Positions 1-6,436 of a stretch of 6,843 bases of DNA are shown piece after piece. A program made the translations under genes and the position numbers. The stretch is from assembly GCA_900552095.1 (NCBI GenBank), contig URYM01000096.1, positions 1-6,843 on the forward strand, written 5' to 3'. The DNA comes from an uncultured Blautia sp. GTDB taxonomy: Bacteria > Bacillota > Clostridia > Lachnospirales > Lachnospiraceae. The stretch's first letter is position 1. Every line of letters starts with the position of its first letter. The notes under the pieces are model-generated. The model was not told the DNA's origin, ran no database searches, and saw only the letters and a list, made by a program, of their open reading frames with translations.

Positions 1-1151
1 CCTGCCGCTTTTCCAATAAAGAAGATCAGAATACAGATGATAATTCCGCCGATCACAAAACCTCCGATCGTCATGGCCTTCTCCAGCTTGGAGCTTACGC
101 CGTCCTCATCTTCGTCCTCATTCTCTTCATATTCGTCATCTTCATCGTATCCGGGATACTGCTCTTTTCCCTCATACTCCTCATATTTGCGCTTATAGTA
201 ATCCGCATCTGACTCCGGTTTTACTACCGGCACATTTCCCGTATGCCCCTCCCGGATCGCCTCCATTTCCTCCGGAGAAATCATAATCGTCTGCGCGTGG
301 CTGGAAAGAGGTGCCAGGCGGACGAAATCCCCGTCCGGATCGATCAGAGAGTGTTTCAGATCGTCCACAACCTCCGACATGGTATTGTAACGGCGATCCA
401 CACTTTTCTGCGTACATTTGAAAATGATCTGCTCCAGGCTGTGTGGAATCTGCGCATACTTGGTCGGCGCCTCCATCTCCTCCTGCAGGTGCTTGATCGC
501 GATGGAAACGGTGCTCTCCCCGTCAAAGGGAACCCGTCCGGTAACCATCTCATACATGGTAATACCCAGAGAATAAATATCACTCTTGGCATCGCTGTAA
601 CCGCCCCGCACCTGTTCCGGGGAACTGTAGTGGACAGATCCCATCATATTGGTGCTGATCGTATTGGAAGAAGTCGCCCGGGCGATACCGAAATCCGACA
701 GCTTCACCTTTCCATCAATGGAAATGATGATATTCTGAGGCTTTACATCCCGGTGAATGATCCCGCTGTTATGAGCCGCCTCCAGTCCCAGAGATACCTG
801 GATCGCAATACTGGTGGCTTCCCGGACGCTCAACTTTCCTTTTCTTGTGATATAATCCTTCAGCGTAATACCTTCCACCAGTTCCATGACGATGTAGTTG
901 ATTCCATTGTCCTCTCCTACATCGTACACATTTACAATATTAGGATGGGAAAGACGGGCTGCCGCCTGCGCTTCCCTCTGAAATTTGCCCACAAAATTCG
1001 TATCATTGCTGAATTCCGCTTTTAATACCTTGAACGCCACCATCCGATTGAGCTTGTGATCCCTGGCCTTATAGACATCCGCCATACCGCCGGATCCCAC
1101 TCTGCCGATGATCTCGTAGCGCTCCCCTACAATCATGCCCTCTTTTAACAT
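1..1151 (-). CDS. prkC: PASTA-type membrane Ser/Thr protein kinase PrkC, 3' end cut by window edge
   Basis: Transmembrane Hanks-type kinase that phosphorylates cytoplasmic Ser/Thr targets in response to cell-wall signals (family knowledge). I translated 383 codons from the ATG at 1151; the frame stays open to the window edge. Visible in order: glycine-rich loop GSGGMADV (residues 19-26), ATP lysine K41 in VAFKVLK, likely alphaC glutamate E60, catalytic loop IIHRDVKPQN (131-140, base D135), DFG (153-155), a Thr-rich activation loop (T160, T164, T167), the SVHYSSPEQ segment typical of PASTA kinases, a linker with TIMIS (288-292), an acidic run (336-350), and one membrane segment (about 360-380). 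The kinase core is complete, so it should be active. Extracellular PASTA repeats are expected beyond base 1 but are not seen. The start overlaps the stp stop by 7 bases and has a GAGGTG SD five bases upstream. Pairing with a PP2C phosphatase supports the call. Confidence 0.95.
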   Translation of the reverse strand, partial: MLKEGMIVGERYEIIGRVGSGGMADVYKARDHKLNRMVAFKVLKAEFSNDTNFVGKFQREAQAAARLSHPNIVNVYDVGEDNGINYIVMELVEGITLKDYITRKGKLSVREATSIAIQVSLGLEAAHNSGIIHRDVKPQNIIISIDGKVKLSDFGIARATSSNTISTNMMGSVHYSSPEQVRGGYSDAKSDIYSLGITMYEMVTGRVPFDGESTVSIAIKHLQEEMEAPTKYAQIPHSLEQIIFKCTQKSVDRRYNTMSEVVDDLKHSLIDPDGDFVRLAPLSSHAQTIMISPEEMEAIREGHTGNVPVVKPESDADYYKRKYEEYEGKEQYPGYDEDDEYEENEDEDEDGVSSKLEKAMTIGGFVIGGIIICILIFFIGKAA

Positions 1152-1888
1152 TTTTTCACCTCGTTTGCAAATGGTTCAACTACAATAACAGATATGTTGT
1201 CTTTGCCGCCATTTTCATTGGCTTTTCTCACCAGATCCGTTGCCGGATCCCGTTCCTCCCCAGCCGCTTTGACAATATCCAGGATTTCCTGGTCTGTCAG
1301 CATATTCGACAATCCATCAGAGCAGAGCAGCAGCTTGTCGTCCGGCTCCAGCCTTACGTCAAAGAAGTCTACGTTCACGGTTTTGCCCGCTCCCAATGCC
1401 CTTGTTATAATATTTTTATCCGGATGGTTCCGCACTTCCTCAGGTGTCAGTTCTCCCATCCGAACCATCTCCTCCACCAGCGAATGGTCCCTGGTGATCT
1501 GCCGGATCGTTTCCCCCAGCACATAGAGACGGCTATCCCCCACATTAGCCACATAAGCATAGTGTCCCACGATAGTCACTGCCACCATGGTGGTTCCCAT
1601 CCCCGCCATGGAACTTACCTTGGAAGCCTGCTCAATGAGCTGCTCATTGGCGGTCTCCATTCCATGCCGGATAATCTTCACCGGATTAAAATTCATATCC
1701 TTCTTAATGGTCTCCAAAAGCACCTGAACCGCATAACAGGAAGCAAAATCTCCTGCATTATGTCCTCCCATGCCATCGGCAACCACAAACAGGTTCGGGA
1801 GATTCCCCACAGGCTGTACGGACGCAAATACATAATCTTCATTCAGCTCGCGTTTCTGACCTACATCAGTCACAGAAAACGACTCCAT
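1145..1888 (-). CDS. stp: PP2C-family Ser/Thr protein phosphatase (Stp/PrpC)
   Basis: Cytoplasmic Mn/Mg-dependent phosphatase of 247 residues, the usual bacterial PrpC/Stp length. It reverses phosphorylation made by the adjacent kinase. All metal-binding motifs of the fold are present: RELNED (D18), VADGMGGHNAGD (D38, G39), GMGTTMV (97-102), VGDSR (116-120), RDHSLV (133-138), CSDGL with D191, and KDNISVIV with D230. No signal peptide or membrane segment is visible. The start follows the rlmN stop by 12 bases; its AGGAGGG SD (1896-1902) shares bases with that TAG stop. The 3' end overlaps the prkC start by 7 bases, so phosphatase and kinase are probably translated in a coupled ratio. Nothing is missing or broken. 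Confidence 0.96.
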   Translation of the reverse strand: MESFSVTDVGQKRELNEDYVFASVQPVGNLPNLFVVADGMGGHNAGDFASCYAVQVLLETIKKDMNFNPVKIIRHGMETANEQLIEQASKVSSMAGMGTTMVAVTIVGHYAYVANVGDSRLYVLGETIRQITRDHSLVEEMVRMGELTPEEVRNHPDKNIITRALGAGKTVNVDFFDVRLEPDDKLLLCSDGLSNMLTDQEILDIVKAAGEERDPATDLVRKANENGGKDNISVIVVEPFANEVKKC

Positions 1889-1895
1889 ATTCCCG

Positions 1896-1902
1896 CCCTC
1901 CT
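1896..1902 (-). promoter_or_regulatory. Shine-Dalgarno AGGAGGG for stp, overlapping the rlmN stop
   Basis: AGGAGGG, 7 bases before the stp ATG at 1888. Its first two bases are part of the rlmN TAG stop (1901-1903). This is a near-ideal SD and suggests coupled, efficient translation of the phosphatase. Confidence 0.82.
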
Positions 1903-2938
1903 ATGTCTCATCCATATATCGCTTGCGCAATTGTCCACAGGCCCCGTCTATATCCCGGCCCATTTCTCTTCTAATAGTAACATTTATTCCGTATTTTTCA
2001 AGTTTCTTTTTGAAATTCAAGGTAACTTTTTTGTCAGACTGTACGTAGCTGCGCTCCTTAATGGGATTCACCGGAATCAGATTTACGTGGCAGTTAAGCC
2101 CCCCGATCAGGCGGGAAAGTTCCTCCGCATCCTGCTGACTGTCGTTCTCTCCCCCCACCAGACTGTACTCAAAAGTCATCCTCCGGCCTGTCTTCTCAAA
2201 ATAATACCGGCAGGCATCCAGAACCTCCGGAAGAGAATAACGCCTGGCAATGGGCATCAGCTGCTCTCTTTTCTGCTGATTCGGCGCATGCAGGGACAGC
2301 GCCAGCGTGATCTGAAGATTTTCTTCCGCCAGTTTCCTGATCTCAGGCACCAGTCCGCAGGTGGACACTGTGATATTTCTCTGACTGATATTCTGTCCCT
2401 TCTCATCTGTAAGCATGCGGATAAAGCGGAGCAGATTATCATAATTGTCAAGGGGTTCCCCCGTACCCATCACAACCACATTGGAGACCCTCTCCCCGGT
2501 CATCCTGCGGATCTGATAGATCTGGGAAAGCATCTCGGAAGGCAGCAGATTTCTGGTCCATCCATCCAGCGTGGAAGCGCAGAAACGGCATCCCATCTTA
2601 CAGCCCACCTGGGAAGAAATGCAGACCGAGTTTCCATGGTGATAGCGCATCAGAACACTCTCCACCACATTTCCATCTGCCAGACGAAACAGATATTTCT
2701 GCGTCCCGTCGATTCTGGAAGTCTGCACCTCCACAGCCCTGGGACCGGACAGGGGATACGCTTCTGCCAGCCTCTCCCGAAGCCCCCTGGATATATTTGT
2801 CATCTCCTCATAATCAGCCGCGCACTTCTCATGAAGCCACTGATAGATCTGCTTTGCTTTAAAGGGCTTCTCCCCGATCTTCTCCATCACTGCCTGCAGT
2901 TCTTCCAGGGTCATGGAACGGATATCATACTCATTCAT
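1901..2938 (-). CDS. rlmN: 23S rRNA A2503 / tRNA A37 C2-methyltransferase RlmN (radical SAM)
   Basis: Radical-SAM enzyme that makes 2-methyladenosine at A2503 of 23S rRNA and A37 of some tRNAs (family knowledge), affecting the peptidyl-transferase centre and decoding. The 345 residues match the usual length. The iron-sulfur motif CKMGCRFC supplies C113, C117 and C120. C334 in GACGQLR lies where E. coli RlmN has the methyl-carrying C355, and C106, seven residues before the cluster, matches its C118. The SAM-binding GTGEPLDNY is at 158-166. The fold also shows SLHAPN (215-220) and LIPVNPI (287-293), both standard in the family. RlmN and Cfr share this chemistry; placement in a housekeeping operon next to rsmB and the GACGQLR ending favour RlmN. 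The ATG overlaps the rsmB stop by 8 bases, with a GAGGAA SD (2944-2949) inside rsmB. Confidence 0.97.
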   Translation of the reverse strand: MNEYDIRSMTLEELQAVMEKIGEKPFKAKQIYQWLHEKCAADYEEMTNISRGLRERLAEAYPLSGPRAVEVQTSRIDGTQKYLFRLADGNVVESVLMRYHHGNSVCISSQVGCKMGCRFCASTLDGWTRNLLPSEMLSQIYQIRRMTGERVSNVVVMGTGEPLDNYDNLLRFIRMLTDEKGQNISQRNITVSTCGLVPEIRKLAEENLQITLALSLHAPNQQKREQLMPIARRYSLPEVLDACRYYFEKTGRRMTFEYSLVGGENDSQQDAEELSRLIGGLNCHVNLIPVNPIKERSYVQSDKKVTLNFKKKLEKYGINVTIRREMGRDIDGACGQLRKRYMDET

Positions 2939-4283
2939 CTTTCTTCCTCACAAGCCTTGCAATGAAAAATCCATCGCATTTATGTATGCCGGGCAGCAGC
3001 TGCAGCCATCCCTCTTCTGCAGTTCCTCCACGAAGTTCTTCCGGAAGATAGGGATTCAGGCTCTCCGCCTCAAAAGGATAATGTTCCAAAAACCAGCAGA
3101 CATTCTCCTCATTTTCACGGGGATTGATCGTACACGTACTGTAGATCAGGGTTCCTCCGGGCTGTACGCACTGAGCCGCATTGTGCAGAATCCTTCTCTG
3201 CAGCAGTACCAGATCTGCCTCTTTCGCCGGCGTCATCTTATATTTAATGTCCGTCTTATGTCCGATCACCCCGTAACCGGAGCAGGGCACATCCGCCAGC
3301 ACCAGATCCGCCGCATCCTTATCCGCCGGATCAAAAACCAGAGCGTCCTTTCTTCTTGCATAAATATTTTCCAGGCCGCTCCTTTCAATATTTTCCCGGA
3401 TCAAATCCACCTTATACTCTGTAAGGTCCCGGGCCTCCACCCGTCCGGTTCCCTTAAGCTTATCCGCCAGATGAAGGCTCTTCCCTCCCGGCGCCGCGCA
3501 CAGATCAATGCAGTAGCTTCCTTCCTTCGGTGCAGCGATCTCTCCCACCAGCATGGAACTCACATCCTGCGGCTGGATCCTCCCCAGAAAGAAAGATTCC
3601 AGAGAGGGCAGGTAATCATAGCAGGAAATGTAGTAGGCATAGTCCAGATACGGCGCCTGCTCGACTTTCACTCCCTGCTCCTCCATGCTTTTCACCGCCA
3701 CCTCCCGGCTGGTCATATACTGACGGCACCGCACTGTGGTCGGGCGCTCCTTCATGAAATCCGCCAGCATAATCTCGGTTGTCTTTCTTCCATACTGGCC
3801 GATCCACCGCTCCACCAGCCACCGGGGCATAGAGTAACGCACAGAAAGTGCATCCACCGGTCTGTCCTCCCCCGGAAATTTCAGCTGTTCCTTGTTCCGC
3901 ATAATATTTCGCAGAACTCCGTTTACAAATCCCTTCAGATTATAGAACCCCTTTTTCTGCGCCAGCTTTACAGCTTCATTGCAGACCGCAGAGTCCGGCA
4001 CGCTGTCCATCCAGCGCATCTGATATACGGCGCTGCGCAGAATATTGCGGATCACCGGCTTCATCTTTTCTACCTTTACACTGGAAAACTGATCAATAAT
4101 ATAATCAATCTGCAGACGGTATTCCGTCGTCCCCTCACAGACCCGGGTGAGAAAGGCTCTCTCCTGCTTCGGCAGATACAAAAGCTTCTCCAGTCCCCGC
4201 CGGATAGCGATATGGCTGTACTCTCCCTCCTCATTGATCTCCATAAGGATCTCCAGGATATTTTCTCTTATGTTAGTCGTCAC
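2931..4283 (-). CDS. rsmB: 16S rRNA (cytosine-967-C5)-methyltransferase RsmB
   Basis: SAM-dependent methyltransferase that makes m5C967 on 16S rRNA (family knowledge; also called Sun or Fmu). With the start I chose it has 450 residues, close to the usual 430-450. The N-terminal ~140 residues are a NusB-like helical RNA-binding domain (IRRGLEKLL, RVCEGTTEYR, RSAVYQMRWM, NGVLRNI). The Rossmann methyltransferase domain follows, with motif I CAAPGGK (262-268), motif IV DVPCSG with C334 (product-release cysteine), and motif VI STCT with C384 (catalytic nucleophile). Start: the frame can be extended 23 codons upstream, but that extension is Trp/Cys-rich and is the antisense of nothing conserved; it is simply the peptidase gene read out of frame. 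The GTG at 4283 sits 8 bases after a perfect AGGAGG and places the NusB-like domain correctly. It overlaps the peptidase gene by 11 bases, which suggests coupled translation. Confidence 0.95.
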   Translation of the reverse strand: MTTNIRENILEILMEINEEGEYSHIAIRRGLEKLLYLPKQERAFLTRVCEGTTEYRLQIDYIIDQFSSVKVEKMKPVIRNILRSAVYQMRWMDSVPDSAVCNEAVKLAQKKGFYNLKGFVNGVLRNIMRNKEQLKFPGEDRPVDALSVRYSMPRWLVERWIGQYGRKTTEIMLADFMKERPTTVRCRQYMTSREVAVKSMEEQGVKVEQAPYLDYAYYISCYDYLPSLESFFLGRIQPQDVSSMLVGEIAAPKEGSYCIDLCAAPGGKSLHLADKLKGTGRVEARDLTEYKVDLIRENIERSGLENIYARRKDALVFDPADKDAADLVLADVPCSGYGVIGHKTDIKYKMTPAKEADLVLLQRRILHNAAQCVQPGGTLIYSTCTINPRENEENVCWFLEHYPFEAESLNPYLPEELRGGTAEEGWLQLLPGIHKCDGFFIARLVRKKDE

Positions 4284-4974
4284 GGTCTCTACCTCCTGCC
4301 AGAATAACCAGCCGCAGCAGCTGCAGCAGCGTGGCCAGAAGTGCCGCCACATACGTCATGGCAGCGGCGGAAAGAACCTTTCTCACTCCTGGCAGCTCAT
4401 CCTCCGCCAGGATTCCGTTCTCCACCAGCAGGCGCATTCCCCTTCTCGATGCGTTAAACTCGATGGGCAGGGTCAGCACCTGAAAAAGAGCTGCCAGGGA
4501 AAACAGGAGAATTCCCGCTTTTAAAAGCACCGGCATGGAAAAGATAAGCCCCGCCACAAAAATCGGCATAGACAGGGAACAGCCGATATTGGCCGCCGGT
4601 GCGACAGCATCCCGGATCTGAATCGGCAGATATCCCTGGCTGTGCTGGACCGCATGGCCGCACTCGTGCGCTGCCACTCCCACGGATGCCAGGGAACTTC
4701 CATGAAAAATATCACCGGAAAGTCCGACTGACCGCTCCCGGATATTATAGTGATCTGTCAGCTCTCCGCTGATTTGATACACCTGCACATCATAAATTCC
4801 CTGGCTCTGCAGCAGTCTTCTGGCTGCTTCCGCGCCTGTAATCCCGGACCGCGTATATACCCGGCGATATTTCGCATAATTGCTTTTGAGCACACTGGAG
4901 GCGATCATGGAGATCACTGCTCCCAGCAGCACCAGAATATACGTATTGTCCCAATAAAATCCAAAATATGGCAT
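4273..4974 (-). CDS. yugP: YugP-type membrane zinc metallopeptidase
   Basis: Predicted integral-membrane zinc protease of the YugP family (Pfam Zn_peptidase_2), 233 residues, close to B. subtilis YugP in length. The zinc motif is AAHECGHAVQH, with H103, E104 and H107. A likely third ligand is E172 in IEFNASRR, in the manner of the EFxAD motif of HtpX/M48 enzymes (inference). Other family marks are LTDHYNIRERSVGLS (72-86) and HGSSLASVGVAAHE (91-104). Hydrophobic segments lie at about 11-29, 133-150, 152-170 and 202-226, so the active site probably faces the cytoplasm or the membrane surface. Substrates are unknown for this family as far as I know. The ATG follows fmt by 25 bases, with a GAAGGAG SD at 4985-4991. 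The last codons (AGGRDRDD) contain both the SD and the start of rsmB. An association with protein quality control is only inferred. Confidence 0.9.
   Translation of the reverse strand: MPYFGFYWDNTYILVLLGAVISMIASSVLKSNYAKYRRVYTRSGITGAEAARRLLQSQGIYDVQVYQISGELTDHYNIRERSVGLSGDIFHGSSLASVGVAAHECGHAVQHSQGYLPIQIRDAVAPAANIGCSLSMPIFVAGLIFSMPVLLKAGILLFSLAALFQVLTLPIEFNASRRGMRLLVENGILAEDELPGVRKVLSAAAMTYVAALLATLLQLLRLVILAGGRDRDD
4292..4297 (-). promoter_or_regulatory. Shine-Dalgarno AGGAGG that fixes the rsmB GTG start
   Basis: Perfect AGGAGG, 8 bases before the GTG at 4283. It lies inside the peptidase gene, where it encodes part of Ala-Gly-Gly-Arg near the C-terminus. It is the strongest SD near the rsmB start and decides between the GTG and the longer upstream frame. 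Confidence 0.85.
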
Positions 4975-4999
4975 ACTGTTCTCTCTCCTTCTCGCTTCT

Positions 5000-5935
5000 T
5001 TATTTCAGCACCGTACCTGTCTCCACCGGAAAACCTCTTAAGAAAGCACCGGTGTCCATACGCTTTTTGCCTTCCAGCTGCACTTCCAGAAGAACAAGAA
5101 CCCCCTGTCCGGTCTGAACAGTGAGACTGTTTTTGTCCCGCTCCAGGATCTCGCCTGCCTGGCCGCCGGTCTCTTCTCTCTCCCCGGCTCTTGCCTTCCA
5201 GATCTTCAGTGTCTTTCCATTTAAATGGGTGTAGGCGCTGGGCCACGGATCCAGTCCGCGGATCAGGCGCTCAATCTCTTTTGCACTCTTTCCCCAGTCA
5301 ATCTCTCCCTGCGCTTTGCTGATCTGCGCTGCATAAGGCGTCGGACTTTCCTCCGGCTGTTTTTCAGGCGTAAGCGTTCCCTGCTCCAGTTTTTCCAGCG
5401 CCTCCACCAGAAGCCCCGCACCCAGGGAACTTAACCGGTCAAACAGGCTACCGCCGGTCTCCTCTTCATCCAGGGTAAGCTCTCCTTTTAAGAGCATATC
5501 CCCCGTATCCAGTCCGGCATCCATCTGCATGATCGTCACACCGGACTTCTCCTCCCCGTCAATGACCGCCCACTGGATCGGCGCCGCTCCCCGGTATTTG
5601 GGCAGCAGAGAGGCATGAACATTAATACACCCGTATCTGGGGATATCCAGAACACTCTGGGGAATGATCTGTCCAAAAGCCACTACCACGATCACATCCG
5701 GATCGATCTCCTTTAAAATCTTTACATTTTCTTCCTCCCGGATCTTCCTGGGCTGATAAACCGGGATCCCGTGGGCTAACGCCGCTTCCTTCACCGGCGT
5801 CATCTGAAGAGATTTTCCTCTCCCTTTCGGCTTATCCGGCTGAGTAAAAACCGCTTCCACCCTGTGTCCTGCCCGGATCATTGCTTCCAGTGTTCCCACA
5901 GAAAAATCCGGAGTTCCCATAAATACTGCTCTCAT
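5000..5935 (-). CDS. fmt: Methionyl-tRNA formyltransferase Fmt
   Basis: Transfers a formyl group from 10-formyl-tetrahydrofolate to the methionine on initiator tRNA, the step before bacterial translation initiation. The 311 residues are the normal length. The N-terminal hydrolase fold opens with VFMGTPDFSV (4-13). The signature SLLPKYRGAAPI is at 109-120. The catalytic triad expected for the formyltransferase fold is N105, H107 and D143, the last in GLDTGD; each sits three residues before its E. coli counterpart (N108, H110, D146). PDKPKGRG (33-40) is the tRNA-contacting loop region. The C-terminal ~100 residues, from about GLDPWPSAYT on, form the OB-fold-like tRNA-binding domain. The ATG is 3 bases after the def stop, and its GAGGAG SD (5942-5947) is made of the last two Glu codons of def, so the two genes are tightly coupled. 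Confidence 0.98.
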   Translation of the reverse strand: MRAVFMGTPDFSVGTLEAMIRAGHRVEAVFTQPDKPKGRGKSLQMTPVKEAALAHGIPVYQPRKIREEENVKILKEIDPDVIVVVAFGQIIPQSVLDIPRYGCINVHASLLPKYRGAAPIQWAVIDGEEKSGVTIMQMDAGLDTGDMLLKGELTLDEEETGGSLFDRLSSLGAGLLVEALEKLEQGTLTPEKQPEESPTPYAAQISKAQGEIDWGKSAKEIERLIRGLDPWPSAYTHLNGKTLKIWKARAGEREETGGQAGEILERDKNSLTVQTGQGVLVLLEVQLEGKKRMDTGAFLRGFPVETGTVLK

Positions 5936-5938
5936 CGC

Positions 5939-6421
5939 TTACTCCTCTTCCCAGTCTTCGTCCGCGCTGTGAAGCTCTCCCTCCACCAGCCTTACATACA
6001 TGTTTCCATCCAGATGATCGCACTCGTGGCAGATCGCCCGGGCAAGCAGTCCCTCTCCTTCTATGACATAGGGCTGCATATCCAGATCCAGCGCCTCCGC
6101 CTTCACAAAATTCGGCCGGGTAACAATGCCGAATTTCCCGGGAAGACTCAGGCATCCCTCCTCGCCGGTCTGCTCCCCAGAAGTTTCCAGAATCCGGGGA
6201 TTGATCATGATATACGGTCCGTGCTCATCCCCCACATCGATCACTACGATCCTTTTTAAAATTCCCACCTGGGGCGCTGCCAGCCCTACCCCCATCTTAT
6301 CGTACATCGTCTCCAGCATATCGCGGATCAGCTCCGCGATCTTCGGAGTCATTTCCTCCACCGGCCGGCATGTTTTCTCCAGTACCTTATCTCCCATAAT
6401 CCTGATGTTGCGAATTGCCAT
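5939..6421 (-). CDS. def: Peptide deformylase Def
   Basis: Iron/zinc hydrolase that removes the N-formyl group from nascent proteins at the ribosome exit. All three family motifs are present: GVGLAAPQ (44-51), EGCLS (88-92, metal ligand C90) and HECDH (132-136, ligands H132 and H136, catalytic E133). The protein has 160 residues, typical of clostridial type 1 enzymes, and ends in a short acidic tail (ADEDWEEE). Start choice: the frame can be opened 10 codons earlier at a TTG (6451) inside priA, but the ATG at 6421 has an AAGGAG SD 9 bases upstream and gives the normal MAIRNIRIMGD N-terminus. It pairs functionally with fmt, 3 bases downstream, which adds the formyl group that Def removes. Confidence 0.97.
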   Translation of the reverse strand: MAIRNIRIMGDKVLEKTCRPVEEMTPKIAELIRDMLETMYDKMGVGLAAPQVGILKRIVVIDVGDEHGPYIMINPRILETSGEQTGEEGCLSLPGKFGIVTRPNFVKAEALDLDMQPYVIEGEGLLARAICHECDHLDGNMYVRLVEGELHSADEDWEEE

Positions 6422-6430
6422 TTTTTCTCT

Positions 6431-6436
6431 CTCCTT
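6431..6436 (-). promoter_or_regulatory. Shine-Dalgarno AAGGAG for def, overlapping the priA stop
   Basis: AAGGAG, 9 bases before the ATG at 6421; its first two bases are the last two of the priA TAA stop. Ribosomes ending priA are therefore placed directly on the def initiation site. It supports the 160-residue form over the TTG-started one. Confidence 0.82.

Noticed and set aside
243..1025. A 260-codon open frame on the plus strand opposite the kinase
   Set aside because: Its ends coincide with TTA (codon 43) and lie near TCA (codon 314) of prkC; no domain or SD. It is a shadow of the kinase.
1901..2938. Cfr-type antibiotic resistance methylase instead of RlmN
   Set aside because: The length, GACGQLR ending and housekeeping operon context match RlmN; nothing suggests transfer. 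A phylogenetic placement would settle it.
1424..2965. A 513-codon open frame on the plus strand opposite stp and rlmN
   Set aside because: It is in codon register with rlmN and stp, has no recognisable domains, no SD, and a His/Ile-rich composition typical of antisense reading. It is explained by the lack of TTA/CTA/TCA codons in the sense genes.
2913..4307. A 464-codon open frame on the plus strand opposite rsmB
   Set aside because: Same cause: it is in register with rsmB, covers it end to end, and looks like reverse-complement translation. rsmB has complete catalytic motifs.
4284..4352. N-terminal extension of RsmB with a Cys/Trp-rich start
   Set aside because: No SD fits it, it overlaps the peptidase gene out of frame, and the GTG at 4283 with AGGAGG explains the start.
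4975..4999. Possible promoter or terminator in the 25-base fmt-peptidase gap
   Set aside because: The gap is purine-rich on the coding strand, holds the SD, and shows no inverted repeat with a T-run or paired promoter boxes.
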